Assembly (NCBI RefSeq): GCF_028769735.1
Contig: NC_088177.1
Coordinates: 22,729,599-22,793,598 of the forward strand
DNA length: 64,000 nt
Reading direction: 5' to 3'
Origin: Zonotrichia leucophrys gambelii
Taxonomy: Eukaryota > Chordata > Aves > Passeriformes > Passerellidae
Below, in pieces: positions 21,872 to 32,133 of the stretch. The notes beneath the pieces are model-generated. The model searched no databases. It saw nothing but the letters and a program-made list of their open reading frames with translations, and was not told the DNA's origin. Each line of letters begins with the position of its first letter. Positions within the stretch are counted from its first letter, which is position 1. The position numbers were made by a program, and so were the translations under genes.

Positions 21872-22939
21872 GTGGTTATCTGACTTTTAACATTTTTACT
21901 TACTTTTTGCAGCTTCATTATAACTGCCTACAGCCCACTCCTATTACCTTTCTTATCAGTATTTAATTGAGAAAGCTCTAGTAATAATGCTCTGGGATTT
22001 TTCCTGCACATTTACAGCTCTATCCATAAGTAGCATGTGCAGTACTGGGAAGTTGGCACTGTAACTTTGTGCCTCTTCCCAGAAAGTCACAGATGTCTCA
22101 GGCTTTTTATTCCTCATTGCCTTCATGATATGCAGCGAGATGTAAAGAAAACAAGCTTGTAGGAATTTTTATATTTTGTTAATTCCTGAAGCAGGAGTTT
22201 AAGGAAGAAAAGAATGCCAGAGGCAATTTTGAATTAGATACCAGGTCATTTCTAACCCCAGCACGTTTCCAACAAATCCAAGATTCCAATTCCAAAGTTT
22301 GCAATATAAGTTAATGTACTTGAAAGGATTAATGGGTGCAAGTATTGTATTACTGCAATACTGAACTGTCTTTTACCTTTCACTCTTCCTAATATATTGT
22401 GTTTACTTTTTGCTTAAACTCCTTCTACCTCTTTCTGACATCTATGTATTAAAATGTTGGTAGTGTTACCACTAGCAAAGACCCAAAAATGTATTGTTAC
22501 CACAGATGATAGTATTTCTGAGGAGTTCAAAGGAATCAAGACCAGAAAACTAAGATGAATAATGAAAAGGGCATTGACCCTGTTGATCTGGCTCTTAATT
22601 ACTGAAACTTCTTTCTTCACTATAGAGCTGCCAAAAGCACTTTACATAATCTTCTGCTGCTACTTTCCAGATTAAGGCTCTAGATTAGAAGCAAAAATGT
22701 GCTTTTTTTTAGTCACTGTGGGAAAGACCCACAGGCTTAATTAGTAGCTAGAACTAGCCTAACAGGAATAGAGCTCTTAAATGTGCCATCACTCATGTTT
22801 AATAGCACTGTTTTAGCACTAATATACAGCATATTCTATCAATACTAACTACTGGGTTTTCTCCCCATAAGTATAAGGATGTTTTTTATTCCTGCAAAAC
22901 ATCTGACCTAATACTTTTCCTAACTTTATTCTTACCTAG
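21872..22939 (+). other. TTN: Intron between novex-2-like exon and the extra cassette exon
   Basis: 1,068 bases, no recognised element. Confidence 0.65.
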
Positions 22940-23458
22940 CAAAAGAAGCACAAGCCAAAGCAGTAACAAAAATTACTCTTGAATCAGATTCTAAAAGCTT
23001 TAAAGCAGCCAAAGATTGTCAGTTTAAAGCATCTGAAGTTAAGCAAGAACCTTCAAAGAAAGCCTCAAGCTTGTTTATATCTACATCCCAAAGACCACAT
23101 GAAGCTGAGAAGCAAAGAAACAGAGTATACTATCCTGATGTCGTGCCATGTGAAGACATCACAGAAACTGATGCCAAAGCACCAGAGTTTCTTGAAACTC
23201 TGCCTTCAGAAACCACTGTAAAAGAAGGAGATGATGTGTTTCTCTTTTGCATAATGAAAGGTGTGCCTACACCTTGTGTAGTCTGGCTGTGCAATCAGCT
23301 AATAGTTGAGGAGTCTGCGCTGTGTTCCCTAAAACACGATGGGCCACTGTGCAGTTTAAGATTGTTGAAAGTTGGTCAGGACCACGAGGGTATATACAAG
23401 TGCAGAATAGTTAACCCTGCAGGACAAGCCGAGTGCAGCACCCATCTGAAAGTGACAG
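22940..23458 (+). CDS. TTN: TTN extra novex-like cassette exon, one Ig; no human counterpart known to me
   Basis: 173 codons, phase 1 to 1, between a cttacctag acceptor and an ACAG|GTTGGC donor. A Lys/Ser-rich lead of about 75 residues (KSFKAAKDCQFKASEVKQEP) precedes an I-set Ig starting APEFLETLPSETTVKEGDDV, with FLFCIMKG (B Cys), PCVVWLCNQ (core Trp) and HEGIYKCRIVNPAGQAECST (F Cys). The plan, charged low-complexity lead plus one Ig, repeats that of the two cassettes before it. Human titin, as I remember it, goes straight from exon 46 to the 19-codon exon 47, so this may be a cassette lost in mammals or gained in this lineage. An open frame of 519 bases with intact Ig landmarks and splice sites argues against chance. 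Confidence 0.82.
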
Positions 23459-23886
23459 GTTGGCAACTGCATGTTCCTTCTAAGTATCAATTCCTCATGC
23501 ATTGCATCATAACTGCATTCCACTACATTCATTCCCTAGGAAATTATAAGGAACGAGAAGTATCTCATTAGTCTGTGGATTGTTGAATGTTTTCTTCAGG
23601 GATTTACAGCATGATGAAGGCATGTTGTTTTAGAAACTCTCCCCCACCCTGCAAAAAGAAAGCAAATCTTACAGAAAAATGTACATTGCAAACAAGTTTG
23701 AAAATATCTGATTACTTTATTCTCAAAATTTATCAAGTGATTGAATTGTCTGGCATGCATTTATGTCTGTGTGTTCATGTGGATTTATGTCTACTTGCAA
23801 AACAGATTGGACATTTTTACTATATAAAGTGTTGATTGGCACATTTAACAATTATATCTCAAAAATATTTGTCTTTTTTATTCTAG
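23459..23886 (+). other. TTN: Intron before the 19-codon linker exon
   Basis: 428 bases; nothing recognised. Confidence 0.65.
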
Positions 23887-23943
23887 CTCCTGAAAAAATT
23901 GTTCATGAGAAGCTAGAGGAAGAGGTTGAAATGGAAGTGAAAG
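23887..23943 (+). CDS. TTN: TTN 19-codon linker exon (human exon 47 equivalent)
   Basis: Fifty-seven bases, phase 1 to 1: APEKIVHEKLEEEVEMEVK. Human exon 47 has the same length and pattern. It is the branch point for splicing: it joins either the terminating novex-3 exon or the N2B exon. Acceptor attctag, donor AAAG|GTACAA. Confidence 0.92.
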
Positions 23944-25013
23944 GTACAATAACCAACGAGAATAATTATTACCAGTAATTAGTAATGTTGTGGAAATGTT
24001 TTATCAGCTTCCATGAAGTGTCTGATGGGGAAGGACACACTTTAAAGCATATTGGAACATGTTGCATGTTTGTTTTGATATGCAAAAGGTTACCTGCATT
24101 ATAAGGTTATTTAAGTTTTAAAATATATTTAAAACTTCAAATCTATAATTGTGCAGCCATATTTTTAACTTTTACTTCATGCTTTGCAGCTGTTCACAGA
24201 GCTCATTATGTTCAATTTCCTTTTGAATGCATGGAATAGTTTACTTCAGAAGGAAGTTATACAAATCTTAATTGTATTACTTTTAAACAAGTTAGCAGCC
24301 TAACATTAATAGGTTCAATGGACACTATTGGATGGATAGATGAAGTATACTAGAGAGCATTTGTTGTTTAGGTTATGTGAAAGCTACACATTCCCATTGA
24401 TTCCTCGCACTTCTTTTTACATACATTAATTCATCATTATACATCTCTTACCCTGGCTTGCAGATAGCATACGTGGTTCATGTTGCTTGCTTTTCCCCCC
24501 GTGCATAACACTGTGGAGTTAGTGGCTGTATTAGTTCGAATAAACGCCTTCTCATTTCATGTTACTTACTTTTTAAAAAATATATTTCGAACTATTTTTT
24601 TCAATTGTTTGAACATATCTACAAAAAGAAGGGTCAGAAAGGGCGTTTATTCTACTGTCTGCAAGTCAGGTAAGATTTTCTTCTTTGCCACCCAAAGACA
24701 CACAGCTTTTCCAGGCAACAAAAACATATACGCAGAAGAACATGTTATTTTGAAATTCTTTTTTTGCTTGTTCAAGAAGAAATTTCCAGTCTGAAGAAAG
24801 AACAGACAACGAACGATTTTCGTGTCAATCTTTAAAACAGAGCAAGGCGTTGCGTTTATTCGAACAAATATGGTGAGTGAATTACTTTTTTTTCCTGGGT
24901 GTGTGATGAAATCTGTTGCATGCCCATTTTTTATTTCAATATATTGCTACTTTTTTACAACCAGGTGGTAGGCAGAGCGTGACATGCTGTAACCCGGTCT
25001 CCTTCTCTTGCAG
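23944..25013 (+). other. TTN: Intron between linker exon and novex-3
   Basis: 1,070 bases holding a spaced inverted repeat (24534-24865). No other recognised element. The final CT-rich acceptor region (ccttctcttgcag) is strong. Confidence 0.7.
24534..24865. repeat. Spaced inverted repeat, 13-base perfect arms
   Basis: gttcgaataaacg at 24534-24546 is the exact reverse complement of cgtttattcgaac at 24853-24865, and the outward flanks agree at four more bases after one mismatch (tatt). A partial third copy, gggcgtttattctac, lies near 24641. The roughly 330-base spacing resembles a small non-autonomous DNA transposon with short terminal repeats, but no target duplication is evident. Confidence 0.5.
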
Positions 25014-28000
25014 AACAGCGCAGCGGGGACTTCGAGGGACACGGCACAGCGGCGGTGCTGGCTTGCCCCCAGAACCGTAAACCCATCTTCACACAGGGAC
25101 TGAAGTGTAGGTCTGTCCTGGAGGGGGACCCCGCGCTGTTCCGCTGCAAGCTGGTGGCGTGCCCGGCGCCGCACATGGCCTGGTTCCACAACAACCGGCC
25201 CGTGCTGCAGGACTGCCGCAAGGTGATTCGCACCGAGAGCACGGAGCACACGCACTGCGCCAGCCTGGAGCTGCGGGACGTGCGGGAGCACGACGCCGGC
25301 AGCTACAGGGTATTCGCCATTAACACGGAGGGCTCGGCCGAGTCCACCGCCTCCCTGCTGGTGTCCCGCCGTGGGGAGCGGCGGGGCCCGGCCCCAGCCG
25401 GGAGCGCGGAGTGGCTGCGGCCGAGCTGGGGCTGCCTGCTGCAGCAGCGGCGGGAGGAGCGGCTGCGGGTGGTGCTGCGCTGCACCGGCTCCCCCTTCGA
25501 CAAGGGGCAGGAGGCTGAGCCCGGGCACCTCTCAGCAGCCCGGGGCAAGGTACGAACCATCCGTTTCCAGAGCCTGCCGCTCGGGAGGCCTTGCCGCCCA
25601 GGGCTGGCGCACGGTAGGGAGCACAGGGCCACGGTGGTTAATGCTGAGGAGCTGCTGGATGAGGAGACCCGCTGGAAGCTGCAGAGGCTGCGGGAAGCCA
25701 AGAGGGCAGCACTGCAAAAGAAGCAGGAATTCCTCATGTCTGCACCTCAGGAGGCACCTCCTGAGCAACCCAGCCCACGTAAGGTGGCTGCCAAAATGAT
25801 TGGCTCAAAGCCCCTCACAGTGCAGGTAGTGAAGCAATACTCCAGGTCCAAGGACCTGGCGGAGAGATGGCAGGTGCAAGGTGGGCTCCTGGAGCCCTGC
25901 CCACCCCTCTTTGTACAGGAGATCAAGCCCCAGGAAGCTGTTGAGGGACAAAGATGTGCTTTCTCCTGCCTCTTCCACGGCCGCCCACAGCCCACCGTCA
26001 CTTGGTACAACAATGACAAGCCCGTGGGGCGCATCCAGGGCACTGCTGTCCACACCACGGGGTGCTGCTCCACACTGACCTTCCCATCTGTGCTCCCACA
26101 GCATGGTGGCACTGTCACCTGTGTGATTTTCAACCCGCTGGGCACAGTCAGCACCTCAGCTGGACTCCGTGTGAGGCGGCGAATGCCAGCCTATCAGTAC
26201 GCAAAGAAGGAAAAGGAGGAGATTAAAGTGGAGGAGAAGAAAGAGGTGAAGGAGGAAAAAAGGGAGAAAGAGAAGAAGGAAGAGGAGAAAATGAAGGAGG
26301 AGGAAGTTGGTGTGGTCTTTGCAGCAGAGAAGGGACTGCCAAGTGCAGTTCCAGACTCAGACTTGCTGTCGTTGCCTGTGGAAATCAAAATCACTGCCCC
26401 CACTCCAACGCCAGAGCAAGACACAGAGATGAGAGAGGTCCCACGATCCTCTCCAGAGCGGGCTGCTTCCACCATGAAGCACAAATTTAAATTTTCATTT
26501 GATATGGGAAATGAACCACCCCAAATTGTGAGAGAAGCCCCAGCACATATTCATTGCTGTGAAGGAGAGGAAGTGGTGTTGGAGTGTGCTGTGTCTGGGC
26601 AGCCCTCACCAGTCGTGAGCTGGTCCTTGAATGGCCAGAACCTCTCTGTCAGTGAGAGACTGAGGCTTGAAGAGGGCAAGAATGGCACATCCCGCTTACA
26701 CCTTCAAGAGGTCTCTGTCACAGATGCTGGGCGATATTGTTGTGTGGCCACAAACGTGGCTGGAACAGCACAGACTGCCTCTGAGCTCACAGTGCAGCCC
26801 AGGGCACCCGAGCTGTATAGCAGGGCTGAAGGCACTGAGGAACTGCCTGCCATGGACCATGTTCTGCACCTCCAAGACCTCAGCATACTTGGTAGGGATG
26901 AAGAGGAAAAAATTGCATGCCCCAAGGAGGAGGAAGCCCACCTACCATGGTCCCTGAGGTTGTCTCCACCTCCTGGTGACCAGTTGGAAGGTTGTGAGGA
27001 AACACCTCACATAAGGGAAAGTGAGATGGAGGGAACAACGGTGCTGGATATCACAGAAGTTTATGCAAGGCAAGAAATGGTCAATAGAGAAGAAAGGGTG
27101 AGTTATACAGATGGTATTTCTGAGATGAGACGGAACAGAGGAAAAGCTTTCTCTGAGGAACACAGCTTTGGAATTGATACCACTGAATTGCACTCTACTA
27201 TATCAAGGGAAGGATGTGAATTGGTGGCCAAGGACTCAGGTCACTTTTCTGAGGAGCTGGAGCCTGAAGGAGGCAAAGTGCTACCACATACAGATACTCT
27301 GTCCTGGGACATCTTGAATTCACCATTTATGGAAGTGCAAGAAAAAAGACATGCTCCTGAGCAGTCTGCTCTGGCAGAGGAGTGTAAGGATTTATCATTT
27401 ATGGAAGTGCAAGAAAAAATACATGGTCCTGAGCAGTCTGCTCTGGCAGGGGAGTGCAAGGATTTATCATTTATGGAAGTGCAAGAAAAAATACATGGTC
27501 CTGAGCAGTCTGCTCTGGCAGGGGAGTGCAAGGATTTATCATTTATGGAAGTGCAAGAACAAATGCCTGCTTCTGAGCAGTCTGCTTTGGCAGGGAAGGG
27601 GAAGAATTTATCATTTATGGAAGTGCAAGAACAAATACATGCTATTGAGCAGTCTGCTCTGGCAGGGGAGTGTAAGGATTTATCATTTATGGAAGTGCAA
27701 GAACAAGTACATACCTTTGAGCAGTCTGATCTGGCAAAAGAAGGTAAGGAATTCTCATTTATGGAAGTGCAAGAACAAACACATGCTTTTGAGCAGTCTG
27801 CTCTGGCAGGGGAGTGCAAGGATTCATCATTTATTGAAGTGCCAGGGCAAGCACATGCCCCTGAGCAGTCTCCTTTGGCAAGAGAGTGTAAGGTTTCACA
27901 ATTTTTTATTCCTGTATCACCTGTGGTACAAGACAGAAGTGGTGTCTGCACAGAGTGTGATGCCCCTGCCAGGGAGGCTGTGACTCCTGATGTGCCTCTT

Positions 28001-31000
28001 GTGGAAGAGCCAAGGGTGCCCCACCTGCAGGACCACATTGCAAGCACCCCCACAAAGGAGGAGTTTGGCTTTTATGAATTCTATGCAGGAGAGCAGCAGG
28101 AGGAACAGGAAAAGGAGCAGGAGAGATCAGTTGGTATTGAACAGAGCATTAAAGCTGATGATAATCTTTCTAAAGAAGAAGTGATTGATGATGGTGATGG
28201 CACACATTGGAAAATACAAAGTGACAGGCAAATGCTGCAAGAAATTGAGTCTGATGCATACAGCCCTTCTTTGAATCTAAACCCCACTCCTCCTGGCATA
28301 GAAAACTCAGGTCAGGTTTTTACTGAGAAAGCTGAAGAAGTGGAAGAGGTGCATTTCAGAGAGCAGCTGCTGCCCTCTGAGCCTGACACTGAGATCGTAT
28401 TTGATCTGAAGAAGTTTGCAGAGCCTTTCCCAGCTGCAGAGACTGTGCACACGGAGCAGGCACAAAACCCCCCAGCACTGGAAAGTGTGGAGGTCATCAC
28501 TGGGATGATCTCCCCAGTGCACCAAGGTGATGTGCTTGAAGGAGGGATGTCTCTGAGTGAGGAGCTGCGTCAGAGCTACAGGATGCAGCAGGAGGAGGTT
28601 GATGCCCAGGAAGAAGAGCCAAGAGAAATCACAACAGCTGAGTTGCAAACTCCTAATGGGGATCTTGGCAGTGTCATGATGTCTGCTGAAGAGGGATATT
28701 CTGCTGAAGAAGTTCAGGATTCAAAGATGAGTGTCTGTGGAGAGGACTCACTTCAAGAAAAAGTTAATGAATTTCTCGTGGAGCCCACACCAGGTTTCCA
28801 AAGAGGAGTTGAGGAAACACATGTGTGGGAGAGTGGGGAACGACTGGAGAACACAGACTCCCAGAGTGACAGCTTCATCATGGACTTGAAAAAAGCTGCA
28901 CATGAAAAGAAACTCCAGGCTGGGCATCAGGCTGAGGAAGATGGTGGTTCTGAGACAGAAAAGTTCTTTGAGCCAGGAAGGAGCAGCTTCAGCTGTGAGA
29001 TGGAAAGCACAGATTCCCCTGAGGAGATGCTCAGAGACATCCAGCAGGAACCAAACACAACCAAGGGCTTCTCTTTGGGGAAACTCATCCTTGGGTTAGT
29101 AATGGATGATCCTGTGGCAGAGAAGGAGCAAAGGAAGGAGTCTTGGGACAAAAAGAGGACTGCCAGTGAGGAAGCCTCTGAGAATAATGGAGAAGAAATG
29201 TGGGAGGATACTTCTGCAGGTCCAGAGCCCAGTGCTGTTCTAATCTCAGAGCTAGAGCCTGATTTGTCCCTGGCCAGTTATTTAAGATCCACTGGGATAT
29301 ATGAAACTCCAACTCTCAAAGGCACAGTTCAGAAGGAGCAGCAAGAAACTATAACTTCACTGGAAGTGGAGGAGGTTACCTTCAGCATGGTTTATGATTA
29401 TTACAACAACCATCAGGAATTTGCCCGGCCCTTCTCTCCTGAGTCAGAAATGTCTATAGAGCTGGAGAGTGGGAGCAGAGAGGAGTCACCTGATTCAGAC
29501 CGCTTCTACACACCTCCGTCCTCCGTGGAAATCTTTGAAACTGCTTCATCAGCATCCTACCACACGCCGCTCAGCACACCCGAGCGCTACTCCACACCGT
29601 CCGAGGGCTCGGGATACAGCACGCCGCCCGAGCGCTACTCCACACCGTCCGAGGGCTCGGTGTACAGCATGGCCCCTGAGCACTACCCCTCGCCTCCCGA
29701 GAGTTCAAACTGCAACACACCCTCAGAGCAGTATTTCACACCCTTTGAGGGACCCTACTCTGCATCGGGGGACAGCACGCCACCGGAACGCTACCGGACA
29801 CCCACTGGGGAGTATATGGATGCCCTGACCATGCTCCCCCTCTGTGAGAGGAGGCATCAGCCTCCAGACCAGGCCCAGTCAAATGGGTTTATGACCCCCT
29901 GTGAAGCCCTGGAGCCATCAGGCAGGGACATGCCACCAGCATTCCTCAAGGCGTTGAGCAGGAGGAGGTTGTATGAGGGCAGCACACTGATGTTTGTGGC
30001 TGAGGTGGTGGGTGTGCCCAAGCCAGGAGTGAAGTGGTATCATAATAAGTCTCTGCTGGAGCTGGATGAGAGAGTGCAAATAGAGAAGGACGGGGACAGA
30101 TATATTCTGGAAATCACTAATGTCCAGAAAGCTGATGAAGGACAGTATCTGTGCCATGCAGTGAACATTGTCGGGGAAGCTAAAAGTATTGCAGAGGTGG
30201 AGGTTTTGCCTGAAGATGGACGGTCACTGGCACTGCCACCCCCTGTCACCCACCAGCATGTTATACACTTTGACATGGAGCAAAGCACATCTTCAAGGTC
30301 CCCTTCACCACAGGAAATCCTCCTGGAAGTGGAGCTGGATGAAAATGAAGTGAAAGAGTTTGAGAAACAGGTCAAAATCATAACCAGTCCTGAGTTTAGC
30401 CCAGACAAGAAGAGCATGGTGGTTTCCCTAGATGTACTTCCACTTGCCTTGTTAGAACAAGCTGCAGGCTTGGCAGCAGGGGAGAATGAGGATGTAAAAA
30501 TTGATTTCCAAGTAACTGAAATGCCTCCACGCTTTGCTGTGCCCGTTACAGATATCAAGGTGGCAGAAGGCTTGGATGCAGTTTTTGAGTGTGTTGTAAC
30601 AGGTACTCCTGTCCCAGTAGTTCAGTGGTTCAGAGGTGACGCATGTGCGACACCTGGCACAGGGAAGTATGTTGTGAGTCAGAAGGAGGGACTTCACAGT
30701 CTGAAGGTCAAAAATGTAGGACCTTCTGATAGTGGCTTGTATCGCTGTCAGGCAACTAATAGGCTGGGAGAAGCGACTTGTAAAGGTTCGCTTGTGGTCA
30801 TGGCTCAGCAGGAAGCAAATGCAGTGAACAGTGAGACAGTCACAGGCTGTGAACCACACAGGTCCCAGAAGTGTGACTTGCTTTTGAGTACAACTGTGAG
30901 CCCAGGTGACCAGTCAGAAATAGAGCTGGAATTTGAGTTTGAGCCACATAAAGATGACTCAGAAAAAGCGATCCAACTGCTCGCAGTGACTCAGCAAGAG

Positions 31001-31411
31001 CAGGAAGTGGAAGGGGAGAAGCATGTCAACATTAATTTTGATGTGTTTGCAGAGCCATCTGAAGAGGAACGGGTTGAGTTTAGGGCAGAGGACTCAGAGA
31101 GCTGCAGCTTTGAGTTCCAGGTCACAGAAGCTCCTCCCAGATTTGTGAGGCTTATTTCTGACTACAGTACATTTGTAGGTGCCTCAGTGAGCTTCCAGTG
31201 TCTTGTGACTGGTTCCCCCTGTCCCAGTGTCCGCTGGTACAAGGATGGGGTGTTGTTGGAAGGGGATAGGTACTGTGCACAGGAAGAGCAGAACGGCTTG
31301 CACAGTCTTACCATTGAAAACCTGGTGCAAAGTGACAGTGGGCAGTACAAATGTGTAGCTACTAACAGGGCAGGAACTGCTGAGACTTGTGCTGTGTTAA
31401 CATTATACTAA
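25014..31411 (+). CDS. TTN: TTN novex-3 terminal exon (human exon 48 equivalent), six Ig domains
   Basis: A 6,398-base exon that continues the frame from the 19-codon exon (E|QRSGDFEGHGTAAVL) for about 2,132 residues and ends at TAA 31409-31411 directly after an Ig. Splicing into it gives a short titin that stays at the Z-disc and near I-band; human novex-3 (5,604 residues in total) is reported to bind obscurin. Igs begin near 25079 (KPIFTQGLKC), 25901 (PPLFVQEIKP), 26516 (PPQIVREAPA), 29933 (PPAFLKALSR), 30524 (PPRFAVPVTD) and 31133 (PPRFVRLISD). Between Igs 2 and 3 is a Lys/Glu-rich, helix-prone stretch (26201-26310). Between Igs 3 and 4 lie about 1,040 acidic, disordered residues with two internal repeat arrays. 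The first 650 bases are unusually GC- and CpG-rich. The size agrees with the roughly 2,120 novex-3-specific residues in human. Confidence 0.95.
26201..26311 (+). other. TTN: Lys/Glu-rich segment in novex-3
   Basis: About 37 residues are almost only Lys and Glu (EEIKVEEKKEVKEEKREKEK), likely a single charged helix or coiled coil separating Ig 2 from Ig 3. The base composition is purine-rich on the + strand, so simple-repeat expansion is a possible origin. Confidence 0.8.
27329..27904 (+). repeat. TTN: Coding minisatellite in novex-3: eight 72-base (24-residue) units
   Basis: Eight in-frame units start at 27329, 27401, 27473, 27545, 27617, 27689, 27761 and 27833. The consensus residues are MEVQEKIHGPEQSALAGECK plus DLSF. 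Units 2 and 3 (27401-27472, 27473-27544) are identical at every base; units 4-7 differ at a few positions and unit 8 (IEVPGQAHAPEQSPLARECK) is the most diverged. A degenerate remnant may follow. Frame is preserved throughout, so copy number can change without breaking the protein. Confidence 0.95.
29558..29815 (+). repeat. TTN: Coding Tyr/Ser/Thr/Pro repeat in novex-3 (STPERYSTPSEGS type)
   Basis: About five degenerate units of 15-19 residues, such as STPERYSTPSEGSGY, STPPERYSTPSEGSVY, APEHYPSPPESS, TPSEQYFTPFEGPY and STPPERYRTPTGEY. The first two share long identical DNA stretches (gagcgctactccacaccgtc). Many TP/SP steps make a dense set of possible proline-directed phosphosites (inference). 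Confidence 0.9.
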
Positions 31412-32127
31412 ATTTCCATCATTTATTTCAGAGTCTGTCTTGAAATACTAAGTGTTTTTATGATGTTCTTCACTGCAGCTAAAAATGCAGCACTCATTTT
31501 AGGGGCATTGTTTTCATCTCTCTAAGGATGAAAACCACTCTGTGGGCATATTTGTATTTCACTTAGGTTTGCCTTCTTTGGGGAATTTAAGTGAGATTTA
31601 ATCCATGCATAGATTTTTGTGCACACTTTCTGCACTGAGGGATATTTCAGACTCCTTCTATGCTCCTTGCTCATTCTTGTAAAGATATTTTAATTGACAC
31701 TCATTTGCGTAGGACTAATTTTTTTGTATAATGTATATATACCTATGTGTCTGTAACAGTGCAATCACTACTGTTTTATGTAGGCCAGAAATCACCTGAA
31801 AATGTAGACACCACCTTTTTCTTGTGACCTAAAGGTATGGAACACTAACTTATGTTTGCTGTTTAGTTTGGGTATAGTTCTGTTAAAGAACTCCTTAAAA
31901 TTGTTACTTCCCCTTCTCACAATGTTGTGTCAGAACATGATTCAAATCCTGTTTATGGTTTCTATCACTGCAAAATTCTTACATCTATGGGCCTCTTTCA
32001 TGGAATTAAATGCCTTTTTAAAGTCAATGAAATTATGCTGTTGCAAAGAAAAGCAGAGAAATGGGAAGGAAAATGAAAATTTTGCACTTGTAGAAACTGA
32101 ACAGGATTTTCTTCTCTATTACCAAGT

Positions 32128-32133
32128 AATAAA
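32128..32133 (+). terminator. Candidate polyadenylation signal, proximal (novex-3)
   Basis: AATAAA about 0.7 kb after the novex-3 stop, followed by T-rich sequence (gcatattttgtactgtattt). Confidence 0.45.

Noticed and set aside
24480..24794. 104-codon ORF near the inverted repeat
   Set aside because: Phe/Lys-rich translation of AT-rich intron; no acceptor at its start and no homology recognised.
25303..26154. Overlapping minus-strand ORFs of 130-145 residues
   Set aside because: Also in a GC-rich coding stretch of novex-3, where stop codons are rare on the opposite strand; no family recognised.
27351..27983. 210-residue + strand ORF in another frame
   Set aside because: Out-of-frame reading of the same minisatellite. 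A unit length divisible by three keeps all frames open once one copy is open.
27241..28053. 270-residue ORF on the minus strand
   Set aside because: It is the antisense shadow of the 72-base minisatellite in novex-3; its apparent repeats come from the + strand units and it has no promoter, domain or splice context.
25055..31411. A separate single-exon gene starting at 25055
   Set aside because: The frame is open back to an acceptor at 25013, joins in phase to the 19-codon titin exon, and has six titin-type Igs; it is the novex-3 terminal exon.
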